Source of the DNA: Pezicula radicicola
Taxonomy: Eukaryota > Ascomycota > Leotiomycetes > Helotiales > Dermateaceae
Direction of reading: 5' to 3'
Length of the DNA stretch: 64,000 bases
Assembly: GCA_003008705.1 (NCBI GenBank)
Contig: PDUO01000007.1
Location: forward strand, 154,123-218,122
Shown: in pieces, positions 48,431-59,506 of the stretch
Layout: every line of letters begins with the position of its first letter
Numbering within the stretch: position 1 is the stretch's first letter
Position numbers and translations under genes: made by a program
The notes under the pieces: model-generated
What the model saw: only the letters and a program-made list of their open reading frames with translations
Told to the model about the DNA's origin: nothing
Database searches by the model: none

Positions 48431-49142
48431 CTATGGGGTTTCCGAGGAGATGTCATGAGTACTATCGTCCCTTAGAGCCTCTGCTGCTGCCGCTGTTGGC
48501 GAATGTATTGTAGACTCAGGTTGAGGCGTAGCTGGCGGCGTTATAATTCCACTATCAGTTTCAGCAGTGAATTGTGCTCCACCCTTTTTTGGATCATTCA
48601 GCCTCATATATCTGAGCAACTCTTCTACCTCTGACTCTTTATAATTCTCCTTGTGTTTGACGTGCTCGACGTGCTCAACAGTGGGCTCGTCCTCGGCGGC
48701 TTGAGTGGCATGTTGATGGGTTGGAGGATTGCCAAACGTCGGCCTTGCTTCGACGGCCAGTGAATCACGACGTTGAGGTTGCAGTTGAGATTCTGGCTGA
48801 GCGGGATACCATGAGCGCCGAACTTCGAAAATTCCGCTATCTGGAATCTCGTGGGGTTCTGGCCAGTCGAGAGTGATCTGTTCCCAATACTTCCATAATT
48901 CCATGTCGTCAGGATGCAATTCGAAATCTGGCTGCGGTGGTGGTGGTAGTATTGGCTTGAGTTTTTGCATTAGTGGAGTAGCTTAAGAGAAGGAGAGTAC
49001 ACACAGAGCAGTACTTCGCGTTATAGCGGTCCCTGGCTTCTCTCGCCTTCTCCCGATTACTTTTGATAGGTTTGACGTAATTTGTTGAGTCGTCTGAGTC
49101 GTCGGCTTTAGAGTTGTTGGCTTTGGAGTCAGATGGATCCAT
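48431..49142 (-). CDS. Small hypothetical protein
   Basis: Exons 49142-49005 and 48955-48431, 220 aa; the 49-nt intron starts GTGTGT and has branch CACTAAT. I do not recognise it. The N-terminus is acidic then basic (SNREKAREARDRYNAKYCS). A short hydrophobic/aromatic block DDMELWKYWEQITLDWPEP is the only likely ordered or binding segment. The C-terminus is low-complexity with two TPP/TPQ phospho-like sites (ITPPATPQPE). The donor is weak, so the exon-1 assignment is tentative; exon 2 alone has good coding character. Confidence 0.6.
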
Positions 49143-50877
49143 GGCGATATGCGAGTACTTGATTTAGAACTTCCAGTAGCTATGCTTTGATGAATGTGAT
49201 TGTCGAATGAATAGATGCATTGTTTGGATTTCAAACATTTGGAAGGCGAACGAAGAGTATGCGGTGCCCATGTTCCTTCCCCCCTTGAAAATGGTAGACG
49301 GCCTGATATGGGAATTACGGCTGGACCTAATAAACATCGCTGCTCTAATCGACGGAGTGCCACTGCTACTGTTACTCCTACCATTATCCTTATCATCGTT
49401 CACAACCTTCGAGGTAGCTGGAGAACCATAGCCATGGTCTGACTGATCGCCTAAACTGATATAAACTTCATCTTGTGCATCATCAACCTCCAAATACAAA
49501 GATAGGACCACATTTTTCTTATTCTTTTTGTGGATCACGAGTTATGACGTCCATTCCGTCGATTGCTTGACTCTGGCAGTTTATTTTACCGATTTGTGAG
49601 ACGCTGTCGATATCAAGGAAACTAGCAAGAGTTCTTTCAGTGATGCTTGAGGGGAAAACACAAGTATACTCACCAGTTAGATATGATGTACTTGAGAGAT
49701 GACACTATATACCACAATATCTGTCATCCAGATTCACTACTAATTTATCTTAGGGTATCTAGAAGGAACAAAATCCTGCATAAAAATGGAAAAGAGCTAT
49801 AATAAATACATAGAGTCCTAACTATCTGTCGAAAATAAAATCTCAAGAAAAAGAAGCTCAGGCTAATATTTTATAACAAAACAGTCCCACAATAATCTAT
49901 ATTTCTCTTTTTGAAACCCAACTAGGTAGTACTCCAACTTAAAAGCCCCGATTACGGGTCTTGATAAGTGTACAATGCTACAATTGATATTTGGCACATG
50001 TTGTAGCGCTTCCGGCTCACCACTATGTTAGGTATCTAAATCAAGTAAGTTACCTAAAGCAAGTTAGTTCCTCACGTTGAAAACAAGTCAGTTACCTATA
50101 TTAAGTGAGTTTACCTTCAATTGAGTTACTCAAATTAAAAATACTGGTAGAACTCACGGGGCATTTTCCAAATATCAGGACCTCCGATTGCAAGTAACTA
50201 ACCGGAAGACCTTACTCATATTACCACCCCTTTGTCCTGAAATTCCTACAAGATCTTACAATACACTCAGCCCTCCAAGCTCCTCTGAGCAATACGCTCG
50301 TGAAATCTTCAGGATCCAAAATCACCTTTTTACAACGTACTGATTGTAAAACACTACTAGCTAGTAAAGACTTTCAGTCAATGCTCATAGGGCTTCGTCG
50401 TCCGTATATAAATAATAAGGAAGTGAAAGAGTCTGACTTAGTAACGCATTCCATTACGCTTGCGTTAAGCGAGCTGTTAAAAGGGGCTGTATTCATTGCA
50501 GGGAGCCAACCTTACAACGGCCCCTCCAAAATAGTGATACTTGTGTGTTTAGAAAATGAACACAAACTTAGTTGGGCAAAACTATTTTTTGGATAAGAAT
50601 TGGATATCAAATTTCTTCCATATATTGTACTTAGCAATATGCTACATCTGAGGCCCTCTCTTTCCCTTCCCATCTTATCCTATCAAGCTTGGAAGCTCAG
50701 CCTCAGCTCTTTACTCCCGGCCTTTCACCATTCCAAAAATTACTCCAACCGCTCCGGTACGCCGAAAAATGACATGCCTCCCCATTCCGCTTTGCTACGC
50801 TAATCGAGACCCTGGTCCACAACACCGACAACTATTCGTCGCACACGGATATCATTTTGCAAAAGAGATGGTATTCT
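49143..50877. other. AT-rich intergenic region with tandem repeat
   Basis: 1.7 kb between the start of the small hypothetical gene and the 3' end of the SSH4-like gene. It contains the degenerate 18-nt tandem at 50034-50131. Open frames at 49164-49538 (-) and 50300-50596 (+) have no ATG start or no family resemblance respectively; I do not call them. Confidence 0.4.
50034..50131. repeat. Degenerate 18-nt tandem repeat
   Basis: Five imperfect units of about ACCTAAATCAAGTNAGTT, beginning at 50034, 50052, 50070 (with 6 extra bases), 50094 and 50113. The same unit is visible in the MITE-like element (for example GCTTAAATCAAGTAAGTA near 55221). Confidence 0.6.
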
Positions 50878-52646
50878 TCAAGACCTCGACCGCCGTGGTT
50901 CGACAGCGCTGCCGCTCCGCTGCCTTTCTCTTACTCTATCTTCAGCAACGGCATCACTGTAACTCGGAATTGGAGGCACGCCGGATGTGGTACTTCTTCG
51001 GCTGCTACTGTTCCTCGTAAGTGGAGCTCGCTCATTTTCGCTACTGCCTCTACGACTTCCCGCCTCCGAGCCCGGAGGACTTGAATATTCTGGCGGTGGT
51101 TGTTGCTGATATCCTCCCAGACCTAGGCCTGCAGCTGTTTCCTGATTGCCACCAGTTTGTCCTCCTGCAGCGGCGCTACTTGACTCGCCTGCTTCCTCTC
51201 CTGTATATTCATGAGAAGGTATGTGAACCAGTTGCGCTAGGGAGATATCGGTAGGTGAGCGAAGCGGACCAGGACTTGTAGGTGGTCCGTGTCTGAAGTT
51301 TCCACTGCGAGTCCGGCCATGGCGAGGATCAGGATAATGACCATGGCTGCTTTGTGCTCCTTCTCGGCCAGCTTCAAGGAGAATACTTCCTTGTTCACTA
51401 CCGTATGGTGGTGGTGGAGCTAAACTGCCTGTCATTGGAGCTAAGCCCCATTTCTTGACGTTGGCCTCGATGAAAACGAAGCCTGACTGCCCAAAGTTAA
51501 CATGCACTGTGCATGGCCCATTGGCACCCACAGCTGGGAAGAGATTCTGTGACTTGAGGCCGTGCGCTACGTCCTCCAACTTTTTGCCGTTACGAGTAAA
51601 GAAAATGGTTCCAGTCCGAGGTCGGTACCCAACACCAATAACATCCCCTTGCACAAATTGTGGTCCGTAATTGGTCGGGTTAAAGGGTTGGTTGTATCTT
51701 CGATGACCAGTAGATGTGTAGGCGACAGAGTATTTGTGCCAACCTGGTTTCCTGTTAGCAATAGACTACGGGCAAATATTAACCATGATAGACATGCCTG
51801 GCAACCTAAAGAGAGGATATGGCTTCGTAGCCATTCCAATGCTAATGAGCGTCGATTCGGGTTTATCGTATACTTTTGACTCCCAATAATATACCTCATT
51901 TTGCTTTGGTACTGGTAGGTTGCTATACGCCGACACGTCAGTTTATTCATTCCAACGTATGCAAATGCTTCCCGCCTTCTGTAACTGGGGGGTATCCCTA
52001 CCTCATAACAGTACACTCCGAATCGAAGAACTCAATCTCCGTCCTCCCCTCTACAAAACAATTGGCAATCTCCAACTCAGGCTCAAATTCCCAAGCCGAG
52101 ACGCCTTTCTCCTGAATAGCTAAATACTGAGACAATGAAATATCGGTGGGCAAAGAATCGGGTGGGTTCGCTTGAATAAAAGCTGCAAGGTCACACATCA
52201 ACATTAGCATCTCCCTTCCTGAACACAAAGCCAATGACTCTGCAGCCAGAGATCATACCTTTAGCTCTTAGGTATTCTGCTTGCTGCAGGTCGTCCATCT
52301 GCTCCAGGGCCTCCGCCTCCTCCCTCGCAAATTGCTGCTCGTCATCGTATTCTCCAGGCCTCCCAATCCGATCCAGCAGAATGCGTCCACTACTCGTATA
52401 TCTAAAGAAGTAGACGATAAGGAAGATCAAGGCTATTAGAATGGCGGAGCCAAAAGAGGACAGTAATCCAATTACGACGCCATTGATGGTGGAGGAGGAG
52501 TCGTTGCCTTGGATACGGACTTGTTCTTGCGAGGATGTCAAAGCGGGCGTGAAAGGATCGAGTTGGGGATTTGAGGTCGGCGATGGGTGAGCAGAAGTTG
52601 TCAAGGTTATGAAGACATCAGCGCCTGCGCGCAGTACGGCCTCCAT
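50878..52646 (-). CDS. ssh4: SSH4/EAR1-like SPRY-domain adaptor of Rsp5
   Basis: Membrane adaptor that recruits the Rsp5 ubiquitin ligase to cargo at endosome/vacuole. Four exons: 52646-52259, 52182-52002, 51922-51798 and 51743-50878, giving 519 aa. The start MEAVLRAGADVFI is the first ATG; upstream in-frame GTG excluded. A transmembrane helix lies at about 55-81 (VVIGLLSSFGSAILIALIFL). The SPRY domain (about 175-335) includes NEVYYWESKVYDK, FRLPGWHKYSVAYTS and GDVIGVGYRPRTGTIFFTRNG. PY motifs PPPPY (Tyr345) and PPPEY (Tyr451) are followed by a Ser/Arg-rich tail. Intron 3 (51744-51797) has a GC donor (GCATGT), forced by the conserved frame LPG/WHKYSVAY, with branch GCTAAC. All hallmarks of the family are present. 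Confidence 0.94.
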
Positions 52647-53872
52647 CGTCTCGCGGTTCGCTCGGTGAGCTGAAGTCGCTCTTATCGCTGGTTGCCTCCT
52701 CACTACCTCTCGTGCGGGCCTGTACTCCTGCGGATATATACTGTCTCGAATGGATCCTGCTCGGCCAGCGAGGTCGAGTTCTATTGTCGCGGGCGTCCCT
52801 TCGTTTTAAACCGGCGGACGGGGTTCTATATGGGCGTTGATGTTGAAGAGGGAGCGTGCGGAGGGAGAGGGCGATGATGTCTGATTTAGAAGTCGGTGGT
52901 TCTGGGCTCCACTCGGCGGATGCTCGAAGTGGAGTGGCGCGGCACGTGATGGGATTCCCAGTTGGCAGCAGTGTTCCCCTCTCTGTTCGTTGCAAGTAAT
53001 CGTATGATGTCTGTCTGTCTGTCTGTCTGTATGGTAGAGTAAAGAATCTTCAGGAATCACTTTGCATTGTTGTACGGTATCTCGTGTGACGATGGGATGA
53101 AGGTATTGACACTTTGCTGCTTCACTCCCTCCTATTCACTCGTCAAGCGCATCGCAATGCGAGTCTGGGTTTCAAGAGCCGCAAACCGAGTCTCAAAAGT
53201 CACTTGTTTCACCCTGCCGCTGCTACTTAAGCCTTACTGTATCATGCCCCCTTATTCAAGCGTGCGAGCACGAACGAGGAGGAAAACCGTCTCCTGAGAT
53301 GAGATTTTCTCTTTAGTCGGATGGACCGAGCCTTTAATCAATTCACCAACATAGCGTTCTACACGTTATCTCATCTCTGCTGCTGCTTTCCCGATATTCA
53401 ATGCGACAAACGCTTCTCGCATCTATTGTTACATCATCGCTAAGCGACGGACCACAGCACAGCAAAGCATAGCACAACACAAAACTCAGATTGGTCCATG
53501 ATGTAAGGTTGACTTCATACCAAAGTGTTTCGGAGGCTCTTGGGCTGGAAGTGTGGTGGGAGATTGCTACGCAGAGTATCTGGACATGCTCTTTGGTTAA
53601 AGCTTGATGGTCAAAAGTAGAGATATCGCCATGAGCGACCGTGAAGGATCGATCCCCAACGCAACTTTCAGCTTCATATTATATGCCTTGTGATGAAGTG
53701 CTCCAAAGGGTGACGCCCATGCTTCAGAAAGCTGTCTACAAGTCGTGCATCTATGCCTTAGACATCCAATGCCCATAACCACCATCATATCGCGTGATCA
53801 TAAAGGACATCGTAAACAATCCCAAATATTTGGTATCTTCACTTCTAGCCTGACCCTCACACCCCGTCCAAC
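52647..53872. promoter_or_regulatory. SSH4 upstream / UCH37 downstream region
   Basis: 1.2 kb. It contains a GTCT tetranucleotide repeat (53009-53030, five and a half units) about 360 bp upstream of the SSH4-like start. No supported gene. Confidence 0.4.
53009..53030. repeat. GTCT microsatellite
   Basis: Five and a half perfect tandem GTCT units in the SSH4-like upstream region. Confidence 0.95.
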
Positions 53873-54934
53873 TTAGCCAATCATTTCCTCATCCTCATCA
53901 CCTGAACCTCCCTTCTTCTGGTTCCCGCTTCGGGCCTTGGTTTTTCCCTTGGCCTCTTCAATCCATTTCTCATATGCTCCTGGGCCCTCCTTTAATTTCT
54001 CTGCAATGACTCCCTTGAGGACTTCACCGGCAAAGCCAACAAAGTTATGTTTTCTCAGAGCATTCTCAAACTGCCAATCATTCCTCTTGGCCTCCTCTCT
54101 CATTAACATCTCTTGATCTCCAATCTCTCTTGCTCTAACCCTCAAGTCCCTGACCATTGCTAATAGGTTGAATCTGATCTCGGTAGCTGGATATCTTTCG
54201 ATCCTCCTCTGTAAAACTGGGATGACTTTCTCTGGGAATTCCTCGAATGTGCTGGGGCCATGTGATATAGGTGCAGGTTGTAGTCCGTCGAGCTCGTACA
54301 AAACACCATTGATAGGCGTGTATGCAATGAAGTGATAAACGTCATCATCCTCTGTAGCCGTCCGTTGGGTCTCATCCACGAACGGACTGCTCTTCGCAAA
54401 GCTATTATGCACATCCCTGATCAACTCCGAGTTTGATAAAGCCTCCCCGCGAAACTCAGCTGGAAAGCCCGTAGTGAATTCCTTAAACTCCCTCAGCGGT
54501 TTGCCCACATCTACCTCTCCATCCTTGTTCAGCAGTACTGAAAGCAATGCTTGGGTTCCACAAGCATTCTGTATCGTCTGCGCGGCAAAGAAGAGGTTCT
54601 CGGCTGCATCGTAATCGTACTGGCCATCTTTGGGAGTGCCGTCACTGTTCGCTTTCTCGTCGGTGGGATATTTGAAGAGAAAGATGACCCCGTAGACAGG
54701 CGAAAGTTGGTGGAGAAATGAGGAATCGAGAGCTATCAGTTCTTCAAATTGGACGTCTTTAGCGCCGAGGTTGTCGAGCAGGAAAGTGAAGACTCCCTAG
54801 GGGAGATTGTCAGCGTAGCAAGTTGACCCGAGTCTGGCAAACTAACTGCGTCGGACTCGACTGCAATATTGTTAGTAAAAAATGTTTTACTGGGGTTATG
54901 ATGGCTACTTACTAGTATTCCATCCGCCACTCAT
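53873..54934 (-). CDS. uch2: Ubiquitin C-terminal hydrolase, UCH37/UCHL5 type
   Basis: Deubiquitinase of the UCH family associated with the 19S proteasome (via Rpn13). Three exons: 54934-54913, 54861-54848 (14-nt micro-exon) and 54796-53873, giving 319 aa, against about 329 in animal UCHL5. The N-terminus reads MSGGWNTIESDAGVFTFLL across both junctions. Catalytic residues: Gln85 and Cys91 (AQTIQNACGTQA), His167 (DDVYHFIAY) and Asp182 (GVLYELDGL). The C-terminal extension (KHNFVGFAGEVLKGVIAEKL) matches the UCH37 ULD-type tail, ending in a Lys/Gly/Glu-rich stretch. Both introns are 51 nt GT-AG. All catalytic positions are intact. Confidence 0.96.
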
Positions 54935-56183
54935 CTTGGCAATGGGTGGGGAAAATTGGGTGGGATGTGAATTAGGAAGTACAATGTGAATTAGAAGTGT
55001 TGTTGGCACAAAGCCAATATCTTGAAGCTTGCGAGGCTTGCAATCGAATGGAGCGGCCGACGGTCCCGATGATAGCTTGTTTGATCACGTGACGATCGAC
55101 TGCTTTCCATTCGAGGCAGAAATAAGTGGCCGAAATTGATACAGGATAGGCCACAACACATTATAAGATATTATTTTGATTAGAGCTATATATCAAGTGA
55201 ATTACTCAAATTAATCGAGCTGCTTAAATCAAGTAAGTAATTTAAATCTATCTTATATATCTTAATAAATAATAATTTAAAATAATGAGGTATTTTATAA
55301 AGTTATTTATAAAGATTTTTAATGATTTAGTATATTTAAAATAGCTATACAAAGGTCTGTATAATTTTAGTAGAGTAAGAGGGTAAATAACAAAGTATAG
55401 ATGTAGATTTAGCCTGTGCCTTAAATCGGCCACTTATTTCTGCCCCGCAGAGTCACAGGCAAGTTTGCTAAAACTTACGAGCAAAGACTGACACTGAATC
55501 CAGGCTTTGGCGCTCTACCTTCTCTCACTAGTCTAATCATTCCATATTCAGTTAGCTTTGATTATTATGATCACACAGTAAGAATATCGCGGCTATGGGT
55601 CTCATTGTTATGAAGGCTTCATTGATTAAATTCATTTTCTATGCGGCTATGCAATACATATTAAAATTCCATGCGCAGTGAGTAAACGCCACAATCCCTC
55701 CAAATTTTGTTCCATGCAATGATTTCTTTCTAACTCCAGATCCCATACCATACAAATGCTAAACAACGCTAAAGGATCGTGATGCTACAACTCGGTAAAA
55801 TCTCGAGGAGCTTAAATACCGGGAAAGGGATTCGTAAAATCGTCATTGGATATCGTCAGATGCGGACGTAAGGAGAGTCGTGGATGTTATTGTAAATAGA
55901 TATTATGGAGATCATTATATTACTAATCTCGTTGGGAAAGGCGAAGCGTAAAAGTCGTAAATTGAGGGGATCAAGGAGCGCGTCCTTTCCCTTTCGGGTC
56001 GGAAGGAGGCGGAGGTGGTGTATGGTGAGAAAGAAGTTGCGGTGGTTGAGGTACCTGTCGAGGTTGAGGAAGTTGGTACATGTGCTGAGGTTCGTAGGAG
56101 TGAGGTTCTTGTTTGAACTGAGGTTCTTGATTAACAAGGTTGGAAGGCCTGGTCGTACGTTATTTCTCCGGTCGTCCAACAAG
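54935..56183. other. UCH37 upstream / regulator downstream region
   Basis: 1.25 kb, interrupted by the MITE-like element at 55112-55447. Outside it, TGATCACGTGAC near 55082 is an E-box-like site about 150 bp upstream of the UCH37 start. Reading frames on the plus strand here and on the minus strand at 55856-56551 are overlapped by the downstream regulator gene and not coding. Confidence 0.4.
55112..55447. mobile_element. MITE-like element with terminal inverted repeats
   Basis: 336 bp. The left end (55112-55133) and the reverse complement of the right end (55426-55447) agree over 22 nt with a single A/G difference; the shared core is GGCAGAAATAAGTGGCCGA. Degenerate similarity continues inward to about 35 nt. 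The interior is extremely AT-rich, non-coding, and holds units related to the 18-nt repeat. No transposase is present, so it is non-autonomous. I could not see a clear target-site duplication. Confidence 0.75.
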
Positions 56184-58185
56184 TTATATCCACACAGTCG
56201 GAGGCACAAACCCGCCATGTCCCCCAAATCCACCCTGTACTCCCTCATACTGTGAAAAGAGATCATCCCCTTGCTCACTATATATAATAGAACCTTCGCC
56301 GCCACCATAGTGGGATGATGCCGGGCTGTGATACGAGTTGTACCCACTTGGAGACGGAATCCCGAGATACTGCTGGTTGAATGGGTCGAGAGAAAGAGGA
56401 GATATAGCCGAGGAAGGGTTCGAGTCAGTGTGGGCATATGGGACCATGTGTTCTTGGCTGTAGCTAAAGGCCGGATTGCCATATGGAGACGGGTAGAGCG
56501 TATTAGGATTGGGCTCGTCGCTAATATAGCTAAGTCGGCTAGTATCTTCATTTACATAGTCGTGTCGAAATGTTGGGAACGAGGCTGTTCGCTCGGGCTG
56601 TATCCATCCCATGCGACTCCTGAATTTCGAAACCATGTCAATTGGATACTCCATCAGGTTGAGAGGTGTCTGGAGGTCTGATTCGGATGTCTGAGAAACG
56701 TTGATTGAGAACAATCTGCGTGCAATTTCCTCGATAGGCCCCATTGAAAGACTGCCAAAGTAGGCTGCTCCAACTTCGGGGAATAGAGGCTCGACTACCA
56801 AAGCTGTCGTGTAGTAATGCGCCAGAATGACAAGTGCGGAAGGAGAGCCACGCGTTTGCTGCAGAAACATAACCGGAAGCCAAAACAACCAAGCTCGTAA
56901 TGGGTTGAGCATCTCGAATCGCTGAGCGGCAGTATGATTTGGCGAGACCTTCCTAACACTTCGAACGAACTGCATCAGCTGGGTGATAGCCTTGGTATCC
57001 TCGTGGTTTGCCTTCAGATGGGCTTCTACCTGCTGAAGTTGTGCATAAGCGCGTTGTAGGGCATCTAAATCGTGCTTTCGAGGTTGACTGAGCTTTTTCG
57101 ATCCTGGGGCCGGCGACGGCGGTGCTGTTGGGAATGTACTCTGTTCTGCAATGAAATCTCCGAATTGGGACTCATTTTTCCAAGGTTGCATTGCGTCGAT
57201 GACCTAAACTGTTAGTTAGAATTCGTGTATTTTAGCTACTGCTGGATCTTACAGAAGAAGTTCCATGCATTAGTTGTGTCCAACTCCGCCTAAAGTGATA
57301 TTAGTAAGAATTTTCGAATCAGGTTATCCATGATTCCACTTGCCATTCTGTGGCTTGCCAAGAGAGCAAGAGAGAAGCTGCCAGTACCGCGTCTGAGTTC
57401 TGCCTTGAGAAAGAGCCAATGGCCTCATGCAGACCCTTGAATGCAATGCCCCGATGCTCAAAGGCCATGTTGGCGGTAAGCGGACACTCCGTAAGCCATG
57501 CAAGATGAGTGGCCGACAAGGCGAGCAATGCATGCATGACAAACGGATAGCTAGACCCAATTTTGAGAAAGCTGGACAAACTGTCAGCACCGTCGTGCAA
57601 CCAAACCATTTCCTTCACTTACAGAGGTACTTGGCGAGTCCAGATGGTGAAATTGCTAGCGTCATAATTTCCGAGTTCGCTGGAGATAGACGCTACGTGA
57701 TGGATGAGACGAAGGTCCTCGAAGGAGAAATACTGTGGTGATGGAGCCGGATAGATGTACAAATCTGGAAAGGGGAAACTGCCAGTTTGTTGCCAACGCT
57801 CGATCTCTGCTTCTATCTCTGGAGTCCATAAGAGATCAGCTTTTTCGGGAGTCGGTGCTCGTTCTTCCTGTACGGGCATATCCATATAAGGACAACGGCA
57901 GTTGTGCTTCGTGCAATTTCGACTACAGAGGAATCAGTATCATGAAAGATCACTAAATGTAAATTTGTCGTTTCGTTAAGCAGCTGCTGGGAGGGAATAA
58001 ATTTCTTTTAGCATACCATTGAGGGAAATTCTCGTCACAACGTATATGTCTACGCTTACAGGTCTCACAACCTTTACGGGACTTAGTATGACTACATGAA
58101 GATCAGTTGGTCTGTCGATCTAGATTGAAGTGTGTAATGGAAGGACATACCTCCGGCGAGGAGGTCCACCACCTGGGCCAGCCAT
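56184..58185 (-). CDS. Zn2Cys6 transcription factor (Upc2-like zinc cluster)
   Basis: Six exons: 58185-58151, 58091-58017, 57922-57623, 57571-57344, 57289-57253 and 57203-56184, giving 564 aa. The zinc cluster C20-x2-C23-x6-C30-x6-C37-x2-C40-x4-C45 (RKGCETCKRRHIRCDENFPQ) is assembled from exons 2 and 3. A downstream helical region follows (FVMHALLALSATHLAWL; LMHGTSS joined to VIDAMQPWKNESQF). Intron 4 (57290-57343) needs the GC donor GCAAGT, restoring ATEWRSWTQLMHGT; the branch is TACTAAT. Exon 4's acceptor could be 57580 instead of 57571. The C-terminal 170 residues are Tyr/Ser/Pro/Gly-rich and disordered. The cluster style is common in sterol-uptake-type regulators, but targets are unknown. 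Confidence 0.88.
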
Positions 58186-59121
58186 TGTAGACGAGGGTTA
58201 ACGAGGGTTGAAAAAGCTGACGGTGAGGCTTGAGCGAGTGAAAGCCGATGTCAATTATATGAATCGGTAAGTGAGGGCAATGTCTATGGTTGTTGATGTT
58301 CTTGAAAAGTCAACCACGTTTCAAAGATCCGACGCTCCCGGATGTGTGCCTTTTTGAATATATAAAAGCGAGTGTGGTAATAGGATATACGGACAAGCCG
58401 GTAAAGTGTCCTTTGAACCAACTAGTAGTAGATGGAAGTTGTATGGCGCAGCGGCTGAACGCAACGTAACTTAGATACCAATGTCCGTTGAGAATGGTCT
58501 TCGGGATTGTGGGACGATCCAGGTACAAATAAGCATATGGGCACTACTGACCAATGCTAGAGGAGATAGCGGAAATGGGCCGAGAAGACTACCCGTTAGA
58601 TCAAGGACCAGAGCTGCGAGGCGCGGGAGAGTTGCACAACACAGTAGTCTGTAAGTAATCTGTGGTGGGATGTAATCAACAACGAGTGTGACTCGGTTGG
58701 GGTGATATTGTCGAGGTGCTGCTAAGTTCCTTAAGTGCGTAGCGTGCTGCGTGCTGCTTGCTGCTGCGTGCAAGAAGAATAATCCGTCCGAAAAGTGCTT
58801 TGCTGGGTACAGTACTAGGGCTAGGGCTGAGAGTGACGCAAAAGCGAGTGACAGGAACCAACGAGGGTTTCCTAAGAGGGATGAAAAAATGCACACAAGC
58901 GAATGTAGTGGCCAGAACTGTCGTCAGGGCTGAAAGTATGCTTGGAAGATGTGAAGTCGAGTCTGAGCTGGCGATGCCCGCATCTTTAAACACCCAGCAG
59001 TGCTGTGTCGATGGTGGTGGCAGAATGGCTGGAAGAGGTAAGGTTCGACGCGGAGCCTGCGGAGCACGGCGCTTGTGGGAAGGGTGTTTAGTGTGCATGG
59101 GCCTTGGGTTGAGGGCAGGAA

Positions 59122-59152
59122 GGGTAAGGGGGGCAGGGGAAAAGGGTAGGGG
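59122..59152 (+). other. Potential G-quadruplex
   Basis: Five G-runs of 3-6 separated by loops of 2-4 bases (TAA, CA, AAAA, TA) on the plus strand, about 940 bp upstream of the start of the minus-strand Zn2Cys6 gene. Confidence 0.6.
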
Positions 59153-59486
59153 AGTCAAGGAGTAGGGGCCGCCCAGGGGGATCCTGGAGGGTACTGGATA
59201 TTGGGGAGGGTGGTATGGAATATGGAAACTTGTGACGGTCATGATCCCATCCAAGTCATCAGTAGGTCACTCGGCCGGGTCAGACAGCATGCCTTGTGGA
59301 GTGTGCTGAGTGAGGTGAAGCACAGCACAGCCAGCGTGAGGTCGTAGCGCCGAATGAGAATACAGTGGTAGGGAACTGTGATACCATAGGCCCTGAGGGT
59401 CCCGTAAGGCGCGAAATCACTGTACGGTAGGAGTACGGCAAGAGTGCGGTCAAGCACCGTCCTTACCGTCGCGTAGGGTTACTGAC

Positions 59487-59506
59487 CGTACAGTACACAC
59501 TGTACG
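59487..59506. promoter_or_regulatory. ACTGTACG inverted repeat
   Basis: CGTACAGTACACACTGTACG: perfect 8-bp arms with a 4-nt spacer, sharing the ACTGTAC core with the PSD1/HERP-like promoter palindromes. Confidence 0.45.

Noticed and set aside
49164..49538. 124-codon minus-strand frame upstream of the small hypothetical gene
   Set aside because: No ATG at its start and no recognisable acceptor linking it to the downstream exon.
50300..50596. 98-codon plus-strand frame
   Set aside because: Isolated in AT-rich repeat-bearing DNA without homology cues; could be an old fragment but cannot be supported.
55856..56551. 231-codon minus-strand frame
   Set aside because: Overlaps the disordered 3' end of the second Zn2Cys6 gene in another frame and lacks any motif.
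57319..57350. GT donor GTGGAA after TGG CAA in the second Zn2Cys6 gene
   Set aside because: It leads to a stop in the next exons; the GC donor 4 bases upstream keeps the conserved frame.
58676..59254. 192-codon minus-strand frame
   Set aside because: Pro/Ser/Leu composition of GC-rich non-coding DNA; no domain, no splice context.
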